Shown here: piece by piece, positions 32,259-41,015 of the stretch
How the letters are laid out: the number at the start of each line of letters is the position of its first letter
Position numbering within the stretch: the first letter of the stretch is position 1
DNA from: SIG307 sp045596385
GTDB taxonomy: Bacteria; Bacillota; Clostridia; Lachnospirales; Lachnospiraceae
Direction of reading: 5' to 3'
NCBI GenBank assembly: GCA_045596385.1
Contig: JAZOCC010000021.1
Coordinates: 310,001-374,000, forward strand
Length of the DNA: 64,000 nt
Program-made: the position numbers and the translations under genes
The notes under the pieces: generated by a model
What the model was told of the DNA's origin: nothing
The model's input: the letters and a program-made list of their open reading frames with translations, nothing else
Databases searched by the model: none

Positions 32259-34934
32259 ATGGATAAGGCTACTTACGAAAAATTAACGCCGATGATGCAG
32301 CATTATTTGGATACCAAGGATGCTTACGGCGATTGTATCTTGTTTTACAGACTAGGCGATTTTTACGAGATGTTTTTTGAGGATGCGGTGACGGTATCAC
32401 GAGAACTGGAGCTTACTCTGACAGGGAAAAGCTGCGGTCTGGAAGAGCGTGCACCTATGTGCGGTGTGCCGTTTCATGCGGCGGAAACATACCTCAATCG
32501 CCTGGTAGGGAAGGGATACCGTGTGGCTATTTGTGAGCAGGTTGAGGATCCGAAGTTAGCCAAAGGCATGGTAAAGCGTGAGGTGGTCCGGGTGGTAACG
32601 CCGGGTACCAATACGAATCTGCAAAACTTGGACGAGGGTAAGAATAACTACCTCATGGGCATTTATTACAGTGGGGATTCTTTCGGTATTTCTGCGGTGG
32701 ACGTGACCACCGGTGATTATTATGTAACGGAAGTGGACGAGGCGAGAAAAGCGGCGGACGAGTTGACGAAGTTTGCTCCTTCGGAGCTGATTTGCAATGC
32801 GTCCTTTGCCATGAGCGGCGTCGATTTGGAGGACTTTAAGAGCCGGTATCATATGGCGGTGGAGACCCTGGAGGAGAGGTTCTTTGACGGCGGTGCCTGT
32901 GAACGGTCTTTGATGAACCATTTTAAGGTGGGAACGCTTGCGGGACTGGGACTTAACGATTTTCCGCTGGGCGGGATTGCGGCCGGTGCGGTGATGCAGT
33001 ACTTAAAAGAAACCCAGAAGACCTCCATGGAGCATATCACTCAGATTCAGACCTATGTCACCGGAAAATACATGATTTTGGACAGCAGTACCAGACGGAA
33101 TCTGGAACTGACGGAGACGCTCAGAGAAAAGCAAAAGAGAGGGTCTCTGCTTTGGGTGCTGGATAAGACGAAGACCGCTATGGGAGCAAGACTTCTCAGA
33201 AGCTGTATCGAGCAGCCTTTATTGGAAAAAGAAGAGATCAACGACCGTCTTTCCGCGGTGGAGGAATTAAAGGAAAACGGAATTACAAGAGCGGAATTAC
33301 GTGAGTATTTGAATGCGGTGTATGATTTGGAGCGACTGCTCAGCCGTGTGACCTATCGTTCCGCCAATCCCCGGGACATGCTGGCTTTCCAGACCTCCCT
33401 TTCCATGCTTCCGCCGATTAAGACATTGTTGACGGATTTGGAAGCGCCGCTTCTGAAAAAGATTGATGAAGAACTGGATACCTTATCGGATTTGAGTGCC
33501 CTGATTGAGGCGTCTATTGACCCGGATGCACCGCTGACCGTAAAGGAAGGCAGTATCATAAAGAGCGGCTATAACGAAGAGGTAGACCGTTTGCGTCTGG
33601 CAAAGACCGAGGGCAAGGGCTGGCTCGCCGAGGTGGAGGAACGGGAGCGTGAGGCCACCGCCATTAAGAATTTGAAGATTAAGTTTAACCGTGTATTCGG
33701 CTATTATTTTGAGGTAACCAACTCCTATAAAGACATGGTTCCGCAGACCTGGATTCGTAAGCAGACTCTGACCAATGCGGAGCGTTACACCACGGAAGAG
33801 TTAAAGAAGCTGGAAGAGGATATTTTAGGAGCGGAGGATAAGCTCTTTTCCTTAGAATATTCCTTGTTTGCGGAAATCCGTGAGGCGGTGGCTGCAGAGG
33901 TGGTCCGCATTAAGCAGACCGCAAAGGCAGTGGCTTGGCTGGATATGTTTGCGTCCTTGGCGACGGTGGCGGAAAAGAATCGTTTTGTACGTCCGGAAAT
34001 CAACAAAGAAGGTGTGTTACATATTGTAGGCGGCAGACATCCGGTGGTAGAGCAGATGATTCCGAATGATATGTTTGTGGAGAATGACACTTACCTGGAC
34101 AACCAGGATAAGCGTATTTCCATTATTACCGGTCCGAATATGGCCGGAAAATCCACCTATATGCGCCAGACGGCGCTGATTGTGCTGATGGCACAACTGG
34201 GTAGCTTTGTACCGGCAAAAGAGGCGAAAATCGGCATTTGCGACCGTATCTTCACCCGTGTAGGCGCGTCCGACGATTTGGCTTCCGGACAGAGTACCTT
34301 TATGGTGGAAATGACCGAGGTGGCAAATATTTTACGGAATGCCACGAAGAACAGCCTGCTTATTTTGGATGAAATCGGCAGAGGTACCAGTACCTTTGAC
34401 GGTCTCAGTATTGCCTGGGCGGTGGTAGAGCATATCGCAGACCCGAAGTTAATCGGTGCCAAGGCGTTGTTTGCGACTCATTACCACGAGCTGACGGAGC
34501 TGGAAGGAAAGCTTCCGGCGGTACATAACTATTGCATTGCGGTCAAGGAGCAGGGGGAAGATATCGTATTCCTTCGTAAAATAATCCCGGGCGGTGCGGA
34601 TAAGAGCTACGGTATCCAGGTAGCAAAGCTGGCGGGCGTACCAAGTGCGGTGCTGGCACGTGCAAGAGAAATCGCGGACGAGTTGGCGGAGCGGGATATT
34701 ACGAAGAATGCCGCGTCAATTGAAGTAAAACAGGGCGGAAAGGCCGGAGGTAGGGCAAAGTCCGGAAAGAACGATAAAGATGCCTTAAACGGCCAAATAA
34801 CCATGTTCGGTACGGAAGAATCCGAGGATGCGGGTATTGCAAAGACGCTAAGAGAGCTGAATCTGGCCATGATGACACCGATTGATGCGCTGAATATGCT
34901 GTATAAGCTGCAGGAGAGGGCGAAAGGGAAATAG
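32259..34934 (+). CDS. mutS: DNA mismatch repair protein MutS
   Basis: 891 residues from the ATG at 32259 (AGGAGGA just upstream; the reading from TTG 32229 adds 10 unlikely residues). The mismatch-binding Phe-x-Glu motif is in 'RLGDFYEMFFEDA'. The ATPase has Walker A 'GPNMAGKSTYMRQTALIVLM' near residue 625, 'DDLASGQSTFMVEM', Walker B 'LLILDEIGRGTSTFDG' and the helix-turn-helix 'SYGIQVAKLAGVPSAVLARA'. It recognises mismatches and recruits MutL. mutL lies 1.9 kb downstream with two unrelated genes between them. Confidence 0.98.
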   Translation: MDKATYEKLTPMMQHYLDTKDAYGDCILFYRLGDFYEMFFEDAVTVSRELELTLTGKSCGLEERAPMCGVPFHAAETYLNRLVGKGYRVAICEQVEDPKLAKGMVKREVVRVVTPGTNTNLQNLDEGKNNYLMGIYYSGDSFGISAVDVTTGDYYVTEVDEARKAADELTKFAPSELICNASFAMSGVDLEDFKSRYHMAVETLEERFFDGGACERSLMNHFKVGTLAGLGLNDFPLGGIAAGAVMQYLKETQKTSMEHITQIQTYVTGKYMILDSSTRRNLELTETLREKQKRGSLLWVLDKTKTAMGARLLRSCIEQPLLEKEEINDRLSAVEELKENGITRAELREYLNAVYDLERLLSRVTYRSANPRDMLAFQTSLSMLPPIKTLLTDLEAPLLKKIDEELDTLSDLSALIEASIDPDAPLTVKEGSIIKSGYNEEVDRLRLAKTEGKGWLAEVEEREREATAIKNLKIKFNRVFGYYFEVTNSYKDMVPQTWIRKQTLTNAERYTTEELKKLEEDILGAEDKLFSLEYSLFAEIREAVAAEVVRIKQTAKAVAWLDMFASLATVAEKNRFVRPEINKEGVLHIVGGRHPVVEQMIPNDMFVENDTYLDNQDKRISIITGPNMAGKSTYMRQTALIVLMAQLGSFVPAKEAKIGICDRIFTRVGASDDLASGQSTFMVEMTEVANILRNATKNSLLILDEIGRGTSTFDGLSIAWAVVEHIADPKLIGAKALFATHYHELTELEGKLPAVHNYCIAVKEQGEDIVFLRKIIPGGADKSYGIQVAKLAGVPSAVLARAREIADELAERDITKNAASIEVKQGGKAGGRAKSGKNDKDALNGQITMFGTEESEDAGIAKTLRELNLAMMTPIDALNMLYKLQERAKGK

Positions 34935-34942
34935 GAGTAGTT

Positions 34943-35266
34943 ATGGCAGTTTATGAAATGAAGTACATGTACGACTGGGGAAGCGGTTGTTGTGTATGGA
35001 GCACAAATAGTGCGGCAGTTGAACGGTATGATTTTGCTGTGTTTGCGGATCAATTACCTATTTCGGATGACTTGAAAACGACTTTAAATTATTTGGTATA
35101 TAAGCATGACGAGGCATTAGATTGGGCTTGTCCACAAAATGATTTGTTGTGGGATGATGAACAGATTAATGCATTTATAAAAGAGGCAATTTCTGCCTAT
35201 GAGAGACTATGTGTTGAATTAGGAGACGAGTATAAGGTAGAACTATGGGAGGATTGTTTGATTTAA
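34943..35266 (+). CDS. hypothetical protein, 107 residues
   Basis: I do not recognise it. It is an acidic, soluble protein rich in Trp and Cys ('YDWGSGCCVWSTNSAAVERY' near the N terminus, 'LDWACPQNDLLWDDE' in the middle), probably mostly helical in the second half. AGGAG occurs only 8 bases after the mutS stop, so it is coupled to mutS. AT-rich relative to mutS and mutL. The size and acidity are compatible with an immunity-type protein, but no partner toxin is visible, so no function is assigned. Confidence 0.7.
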   Translation: MAVYEMKYMYDWGSGCCVWSTNSAAVERYDFAVFADQLPISDDLKTTLNYLVYKHDEALDWACPQNDLLWDDEQINAFIKEAISAYERLCVELGDEYKVELWEDCLI

Positions 35267-35292
35267 AAGTGTAAGGCGATAAGGAGGGTGTT

Positions 35293-36738
35293 ATGGGAAT
35301 GTGTGCAAAACGTTATACATGTTTTTTAGTGTTTGTACTAATAGTTTTATTTGCAGTTGCTTGCAACAAGCCTGCAGAAACGGGAAACCAAGGCACTCCT
35401 ACGCCTTCTGTGGAAACTACCCCTACGCCCTTCCCGCTGACAACACTGCCTCCTACACCGACACCGGTTCCCCTAAAAGAAGTCGCATTGTCTCAGAAGA
35501 AGTTTGAAGAATGCAATGTAATTGATTGTGAAGACTATTATTTTGAGGTGCTTTCTTTTAAAGAGCAAGACGATGGGGGATATGCCATTGAGACTGTGTT
35601 TGAGAATCGGCAGGATTTTGCGGTGGCTTTGGTTATTTCCGATGTGTATGTGAACCTTTTAAAGCCTACGTGGTTTGATTTGAGGTATTATGACTGGGAA
35701 GAGTTTGTTTACAGTTATGACTGGGAAGAAAAAGTAATTGAGCCGGGAGAAAAAAAGATAATCGAGTTTTGGCTTTCGGATGCGTATGTGAAATGTTTGA
35801 AAATTGCAGATTTCTACGATTTGAATTGTGTGCAATTTGAATTTACGGTGGAAGCGGCGGACGAAACGGTCTTTGATTATTATGATTTGAATTGGATTAT
35901 GTATTACCGTTACGGAAGGGAACAGGTGAAGCCCTACGAACATGTTCTTTCTGATGATGATATTGTTTTGGTAGACCGGGAAGATGTAAAATTGTATTTG
36001 ACCGATTTCATCTATGATGAAGACGGAAGCTGTTATGTGTACTTCTATTATGAAAATAACACAACAGAGTTGTTATATTATAATTTTTATCAGCAATCCG
36101 TAAACGGATATGAGCGATGGAAGGATTTGAATTATTTTGAGGAAATAGCATTAGGTTCGGGGATGGGCGGATATGATTTTTTCATACTTTCGGCAGCTGA
36201 CATAGAAAGAAGCGGAGCTTCTTTCGTTACCGAGTTTGAATTTGATGTGCATTTTTCCTATTATGAAGGGCTATGGCGTTGGGAGAATATTGTTGACGAA
36301 ACATTTACCGTATATCCTTTGGAACGTAAAGCAGTTCAAAAAGAAAAGTATGAGCCGTTCAGTAAAAACAACGAATTATTTGATACGAAATACTACAAAT
36401 TGGTGTATAACGGATATTTGACGGAGAAACGGCAGAATGGAGAGACGGAATACACGGATTATTATATCCAGGTTTATTTTGAGAACAAATCTGCCCAGAA
36501 GTTGCAGCTTCTGATACCGGACGCTAAGCTGAACGGGATAGATTATTCGAATGAACTCAACTATAGAACAGTGTCTTCCGGAGAAGGCGCGGATATTAAG
36601 TTTAAATGGACAGACACAGGAGAGGCGCTTTCGGAATTCTCTGATTTGAAGGCACTTGAATTAAATATTCTGATAAAAAATCTGGATGATGAGGAGCGAG
36701 GGATTGTATCAGAAACGCGTCTTGGGGTGAGTCCGTAA
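35293..36738 (+). CDS. putative lipoprotein with Pro/Thr-rich linker, unknown function
   Basis: 481 residues. The signal peptide ends in a lipobox 'LFAVAC' with the lipidated Cys at about residue 24. A Pro/Thr-rich spacer follows ('GTPTPSVETTPTPFPLTT', about 34-60), a typical wall-spanning linker. The remainder (about 65-481) is rich in Tyr, Asp and Glu with alternating strands, e.g. 'DYYFEVLSFKEQDDGGYAIE' and 'YYKLVYNGYLTEKRQNGETE'. It suggests repeated beta-sandwich domains. It faces the outside of the cell membrane. AAGGAGGG lies 6-7 bases before the ATG. It separates mutS from mutL and is AT-rich, pointing to insertion. No known family is recognised. Confidence 0.8.
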   Translation: MGMCAKRYTCFLVFVLIVLFAVACNKPAETGNQGTPTPSVETTPTPFPLTTLPPTPTPVPLKEVALSQKKFEECNVIDCEDYYFEVLSFKEQDDGGYAIETVFENRQDFAVALVISDVYVNLLKPTWFDLRYYDWEEFVYSYDWEEKVIEPGEKKIIEFWLSDAYVKCLKIADFYDLNCVQFEFTVEAADETVFDYYDLNWIMYYRYGREQVKPYEHVLSDDDIVLVDREDVKLYLTDFIYDEDGSCYVYFYYENNTTELLYYNFYQQSVNGYERWKDLNYFEEIALGSGMGGYDFFILSAADIERSGASFVTEFEFDVHFSYYEGLWRWENIVDETFTVYPLERKAVQKEKYEPFSKNNELFDTKYYKLVYNGYLTEKRQNGETEYTDYYIQVYFENKSAQKLQLLIPDAKLNGIDYSNELNYRTVSSGEGADIKFKWTDTGEALSEFSDLKALELNILIKNLDDEERGIVSETRLGVSP

Positions 36739-36809
36739 GGAAATACGGAGTACCGAAGATAAGTTTTAGGAAAAAAAGAGATTGGGTTACATAGAGGAAG
36801 GAGCAACAA

Positions 36810-39047
36810 ATGGGTAAGATTGCTTTACTGGATAAAAATACCATTGATAAGATTGCGGCAGGCGAGGTGGTGGAGCGTCCGGCTTCTGTGGTGAAAGAGC
36901 TGACAGAAAATGCCATTGATGCGGGGGCAAATATGATTACGGTGGAGCTTAAGGAAGGCGGAAGCGGACTGATCCGTATTACGGACAACGGCTCCGGTAT
37001 TGCTTCGGATGATGTGAAAACCGCATTTTTGCGTCATTCTACCAGTAAAATCCGTACCGTGGAGGATTTGCTGACTGCGGGAAGTCTCGGATTCCGTGGT
37101 GAGGCTCTTTCCAGTATTTCCGCAGTGGCCCAGGTAGAACTGATTACAAAGACAAAGGACGCTTTTGTGGGCACCAGATATCAGATTGACGGCGGTGTGG
37201 AGCAGGCCATGGAAGAGGCAGGATGCCCGGACGGCACCACGTTTTTAATCCGGAATTTGTTCTATAACGTACCGGCTCGCCGGAAGTTCTTAAAATCCGC
37301 TATGTCGGAGGCAGGACTTTGTTCAGAGCTCATGCAGAGGATGGCTCTTTCTCGGCCGGAGATTGCTTACAAGTTTATTAATAATGGAAAGATTGTACTC
37401 CAGACCTCCGGAAACGGCAATTTAAAAGAGGTGATTTATCAGATTTACGGCAGGGAGATTACGGCCAATCTGTTGGAAGTGAACCATATTGAAGAAAGTG
37501 CCGGAATTTCGGTCCGGGGCTTTATCGGAAAGCCGGTGGTATCCCGAGGAAACCGCAATTACGAAAACTATTTTATTAATGGACGGTACATTAAGAGCAG
37601 TGTGGTGAGTAAGGCCATTGAGGAAGCGTATCGCTCTTATATGATGCAGCATAAGTATCCGTTTACGGCGTTACATATTTCCATGGATACGGCCATGATT
37701 GATGTGAATGTGCATCCGACAAAGCTGGAGGTGCGATTCTCCGACAGTGAGGCGGTATATTATGCCGTGTACCATGCGGTGCGGGATGCATTGGCCGGAA
37801 AGAACATGATTCCGCAAGTTGGATTCGGAAAAGAAGAGAAGACTACACGCGTAGAATCACCAAAAAGAGAGACCAGACCGGAGCAATTTGAGACTGCAAG
37901 AATGGCGCAACAGGCAGGGACGAGACCGGCAGGAGGTAGTGTAACGAGCCCGGCGGGAAACATGACAAGACCGGATGGAAATGCTGTAAAACCGGCGGCT
38001 GGAAGCGTGATAAGACCGATGGAGAAGGTAACAGAGCCGGTCGGAAAGATGAGTGAATCGCTCGGGAAGAACGTTTCGGGAAGTATTGCTTTTGCTGAAA
38101 ATAAGGTGGTTGAGCAGGTAAGGCCGACCGCTGCCAAGGCTGTTGAGACAACCGTGCTTCGGGAAGAAAAAGCACCGTACGCGGTTGCTATAAACGACAA
38201 GAAAACAGATAATTCTACAAAAGTAGTAAATGCAGATGACTTAAGTAAAGGAAGCTTTGAAGAGGATTTGAGGTCGTTCCAAGAAGAGAAAGAAGTGACT
38301 ACACAAAAAACGCTACTTCCGAATCCGACTGAATCGGTACAGAAGGAACAGGAAAGAAAAATACCGGACGAAGTACAGGATGTGAACGTGCCGGAAACAA
38401 AAGCACAGGAACAGCCTGTTTACGTCCAGGAACAAATGGAACTTCCGAATCTTCTCAGCGACGAGAATAAAAAGGAATACCGCATTATCGGCCAGTTGTT
38501 TGCCACCTATTGGCTCATTGAAATGGATGGACAGCTCTTTATGATTGACCAGCATGCTGCTCACGAGAAGATTTTGTTCGAGCAGACCATGAAGCGCATC
38601 CGGGAGAAGGAAATGCTGACCCAGCAGATTGCACCGCCGTACATTGCCAGCCTTTCTCTTCGTGAGGAAGAGGTACTTAAGGCACAGGCGGAGGTGTTGT
38701 GTCGTCTTGGCTTTGAATTTGAGCATTTCGGAGGCAGAGATTATAAGGTCACCGGTGTACCGGCGGATTTATGCGGACTGACCGGCGGTGAGCTGTTTAT
38801 GCAGTTACTGGATGAGCTTGTAGCGGAAAAGCTTCACGGAAGCCCGGAGATGCTGGTGGAAAAGGTGGCGTCCATGTCCTGTAAGGCGGCGGTTAAGGGA
38901 AATATGACGATGTCCGAACAGGAAGCAAAGTCTATGATTGACCTGCTTCTTACCTTGGACAATCCGTATCATTGTCCGCACGGACGCCCAACGACGATTT
39001 CCATGACAAAGCAGGAGATTGAGAAGAAGTTTAAGCGGATTGTGTAA
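36810..39047 (+). CDS. mutL: DNA mismatch repair protein MutL
   Basis: 745 residues. The N-terminal GHKL ATPase has 'ELTENAIDAGANMITVEL', 'RITDNGSGI', 'FRGEALSSISAVA' and 'NVHPTKLEVRFSD'. The C-terminal domain has the endonuclease motif 'DQHAAHEKILFE' (DQHA-x2-E-x4-E), 'MSCKAAVKGNMTMS' and the zinc motif 'CPHGRPT'. This MutL should therefore nick DNA, as expected where MutH is absent. The linker (about 345-540) is unusually long with degenerate P-x-G repeats such as 'TSPAGNMTRPDGNAVKPAAG'. GGAAGGAG precedes the ATG. Confidence 0.97.
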   Translation: MGKIALLDKNTIDKIAAGEVVERPASVVKELTENAIDAGANMITVELKEGGSGLIRITDNGSGIASDDVKTAFLRHSTSKIRTVEDLLTAGSLGFRGEALSSISAVAQVELITKTKDAFVGTRYQIDGGVEQAMEEAGCPDGTTFLIRNLFYNVPARRKFLKSAMSEAGLCSELMQRMALSRPEIAYKFINNGKIVLQTSGNGNLKEVIYQIYGREITANLLEVNHIEESAGISVRGFIGKPVVSRGNRNYENYFINGRYIKSSVVSKAIEEAYRSYMMQHKYPFTALHISMDTAMIDVNVHPTKLEVRFSDSEAVYYAVYHAVRDALAGKNMIPQVGFGKEEKTTRVESPKRETRPEQFETARMAQQAGTRPAGGSVTSPAGNMTRPDGNAVKPAAGSVIRPMEKVTEPVGKMSESLGKNVSGSIAFAENKVVEQVRPTAAKAVETTVLREEKAPYAVAINDKKTDNSTKVVNADDLSKGSFEEDLRSFQEEKEVTTQKTLLPNPTESVQKEQERKIPDEVQDVNVPETKAQEQPVYVQEQMELPNLLSDENKKEYRIIGQLFATYWLIEMDGQLFMIDQHAAHEKILFEQTMKRIREKEMLTQQIAPPYIASLSLREEEVLKAQAEVLCRLGFEFEHFGGRDYKVTGVPADLCGLTGGELFMQLLDELVAEKLHGSPEMLVEKVASMSCKAAVKGNMTMSEQEAKSMIDLLLTLDNPYHCPHGRPTTISMTKQEIEKKFKRIV

Positions 39048-39075
39048 GAGATATTTTGTTTTAGGGGAGAGAATA

Positions 39076-39582
39076 ATGGTAACGAAAGAAATGATTAAAA
39101 ACTCCATGGAAGTAAACTGGTGCAAACGTGACATAAAGTTTTTGTTAATTGGATTTGCCATTTCGTTGTTTGTGGCTTTAGGATGTCTTGCAAATGATAA
39201 TATGCCGGCTGTGGTTTTTATGGTGACATTGCTTTTGTGTGTTCTTTTATTCGGAGGAGTAATTTTATACGGGTGGATCAGTTATCTACTATTGCTTTCA
39301 CGCAGAGAAGAGTACGAAGTTCACGAGGTTGTGTTGGAGTATCAGTCCGTTTCCTATTTGCGTAAAGGATACGTTTATTTTAACGTACCGATTACTACAA
39401 AGGACGGCGATACCGTTTATTGCAAAACCAGCCCTATGTGGTCCGATTATTTAGGTTCAAAGTATAAAACCTGGGACTACCGTCATGAAACGATAAAGGT
39501 TGCGTATAGTGAAAAACGAAACGATTTGATTGTGTTAGGAAAAGCAGGATTTAAGGAGGACACCAATGAGCGAAATTATTAA
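39076..39582 (+). CDS. two-segment membrane protein, paralogue A
   Basis: 168 residues from the ATG at 39076 (GGGGAGAG upstream; the reading from 39019 overlaps mutL). Two membrane segments lie at about 23-43 and 49-75, followed by a soluble beta-rich domain of about 85 residues ('EEYEVHEVVLEYQSVSYLRK'). It shares its start 'MVTKEMIKNSMEVNW', segment spacing and C-terminal pattern ('V.Y...R.D.IVL') with the protein at 42338, so the two are paralogues. Function unknown; the layout resembles DUF3592-like proteins. Its last 17 bases overlap the MBL gene in another frame. Confidence 0.75.
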   Translation: MVTKEMIKNSMEVNWCKRDIKFLLIGFAISLFVALGCLANDNMPAVVFMVTLLLCVLLFGGVILYGWISYLLLLSRREEYEVHEVVLEYQSVSYLRKGYVYFNVPITTKDGDTVYCKTSPMWSDYLGSKYKTWDYRHETIKVAYSEKRNDLIVLGKAGFKEDTNERNY

Positions 39583-40255
39583 AATGAATGAGAATACCTG
39601 GCGAATTGAGGACGGTATGGTCCGGATGTTTTTGCTGACCGGAACAAAGGAGGCACTTTTAGTCGACAGCGGAATGAATACGCCGAATGCGAAAGAGATT
39701 GCGGAAAGTATCACGGACCTTCCGGTAAAGCTGATTAATACTCATGCGGATCGGGATCATGTTGCCGGGAATGGGGCATTTGAGACATTTTATATGAGTC
39801 CGAATGAAGAGGACTTGTATCGAAGGAACGGCGGAACAGGGGAAATTCTTCCGGTACAGCAGGGGGATATTCTTGATTTGGGTGACAGACCGCTTGAAAT
39901 CATTGATTTGTCGGGACATACGCCGGGCAGTATTGCTATTTTAGATGTAAAGAATCGTGTGTTAATCGGCGGCGATTCCATTCAGGACGGACGTATCTTT
40001 ATGTTCGGAGAGCATCGGAATCTGTCTCATTATATTGCGAGTCTTGAGAAGCTTTCTGCTTACGAGGGATGGTTTGATACCGTGTACGCTTCTCACAGTT
40101 CCGCAGAGGTGGCGCCGGACATCATTCCGAAGCTGATTGCAGGTGCAAAGCAGATTTTAGCAGGAGAAGCTAACGGTGAGGAAATTGATATGTTCGGAAA
40201 TTCCGTGTTGCTGTATCAGTTTGAATATGCGGGATTTTTGTGCCCGAAGAAGTAG
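39566..40255 (+). CDS. MBL-fold metallo-hydrolase
   Basis: 229 residues. The metal-binding motif is 'INTHADRDHVAGNGAF', an H-x-D-x-D-H variant of the usual H-x-H-x-D-H. Further ligands are in 'DLSGHTPGSIAI' (His), 'LIGGDSIQDGR' (Asp) and 'VYASHSSAEV' (His). Variants with Asp at the second position exist in stand-alone MBL hydrolases of Firmicutes. The substrate is unknown. It overlaps the upstream membrane-protein gene by 17 bases. Confidence 0.88.
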   Translation: MSEIIKMNENTWRIEDGMVRMFLLTGTKEALLVDSGMNTPNAKEIAESITDLPVKLINTHADRDHVAGNGAFETFYMSPNEEDLYRRNGGTGEILPVQQGDILDLGDRPLEIIDLSGHTPGSIAILDVKNRVLIGGDSIQDGRIFMFGEHRNLSHYIASLEKLSAYEGWFDTVYASHSSAEVAPDIIPKLIAGAKQILAGEANGEEIDMFGNSVLLYQFEYAGFLCPKK

Positions 40256-40333
40256 CAGAGACGTTATTGTAGTTTGTACATAGTTATGAATCTAAGGATA
40301 AGCTATCGTACCGGGGAGATAAGAGGTGGAATT

Positions 40334-40987
40334 ATGGAGAAGACAATTGATTTTGAGGAACTATTTGCGTATGTAAAAGATGCCCTTGCAGCCTATGACC
40401 ATCATGGTGGTGCAGCAAAGAACAGAATCAAGTACAGTCGTTTCGATCATACGGAGCGGGTCTATCGTTGGATGTTGATTCTGGTGGAGGACTTTGCCTG
40501 TGACATTGACATGGAATCTTTAAAAATTGCAACCATATTCCATGATATTGGCTATTCTTTAAACAAGGAGAATATGCATTCTCATGCCGAGGACGGCGCG
40601 GTGCTTTGCAGAGAGTATCTGGATGCTATCGGGTATCCGGCGGAGAAAACGGAGTTTATTTGTGACCTGATTGCAAGGCATTCCGATAAGGAGGTGCTTC
40701 ATCGGGAGGATACACCGTTGGAACTGGTGCTTTTGATGGAAGCGGATTTATTTGATGATACGGGAGCTCACGGTATTGTGATGGATGCCTGGATTCAGGC
40801 TACCAAAGAGGATGTAAGTTTTGAGTCCATTTTAGATCATATTAAGAAGTTTTCTTTAAAGCAGATGCAGGTAAATCCCATGCGGACGGAAAAGGCTCGG
40901 AGAATTTGGGAGGAAAAGAAGGAATTGACCAACAAGTTTGTGGAGTCGTTGACGGTGGATTTGTACGGGAAGTGCGAGAATTTGTAG
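40334..40987 (+). CDS. HD-domain phosphohydrolase
   Basis: 217 residues from the ATG at 40334, with AGAGGTGG upstream. The HD residues are visible: 'SRFDHTERVYRWM' (first His), 'IATIFHDIGYSLNKENM' (His-Asp pair), 'HSHAEDGAVL' and 'MEADLFDDTG' (final Asp). 'ICDLIARHSDKEVL' contributes a further His. Such compact HD proteins hydrolyse nucleotides or related phosphates, and the exact substrate is unknown. It lies 78 bases after the MBL gene and 28 before the Nudix-methyltransferase gene. Confidence 0.88.
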   Translation: MEKTIDFEELFAYVKDALAAYDHHGGAAKNRIKYSRFDHTERVYRWMLILVEDFACDIDMESLKIATIFHDIGYSLNKENMHSHAEDGAVLCREYLDAIGYPAEKTEFICDLIARHSDKEVLHREDTPLELVLLMEADLFDDTGAHGIVMDAWIQATKEDVSFESILDHIKKFSLKQMQVNPMRTEKARRIWEEKKELTNKFVESLTVDLYGKCENL

Positions 40988-41015
40988 GCAAGGTGCTACG
41001 GAAAGGGGAGAACGC

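Noticed and set aside
37760..38200. 147-codon - strand frame opposite the MutL linker
   Set aside because: It mirrors the repetitive linker; Pro/Ser/Phe-rich, no start signal.
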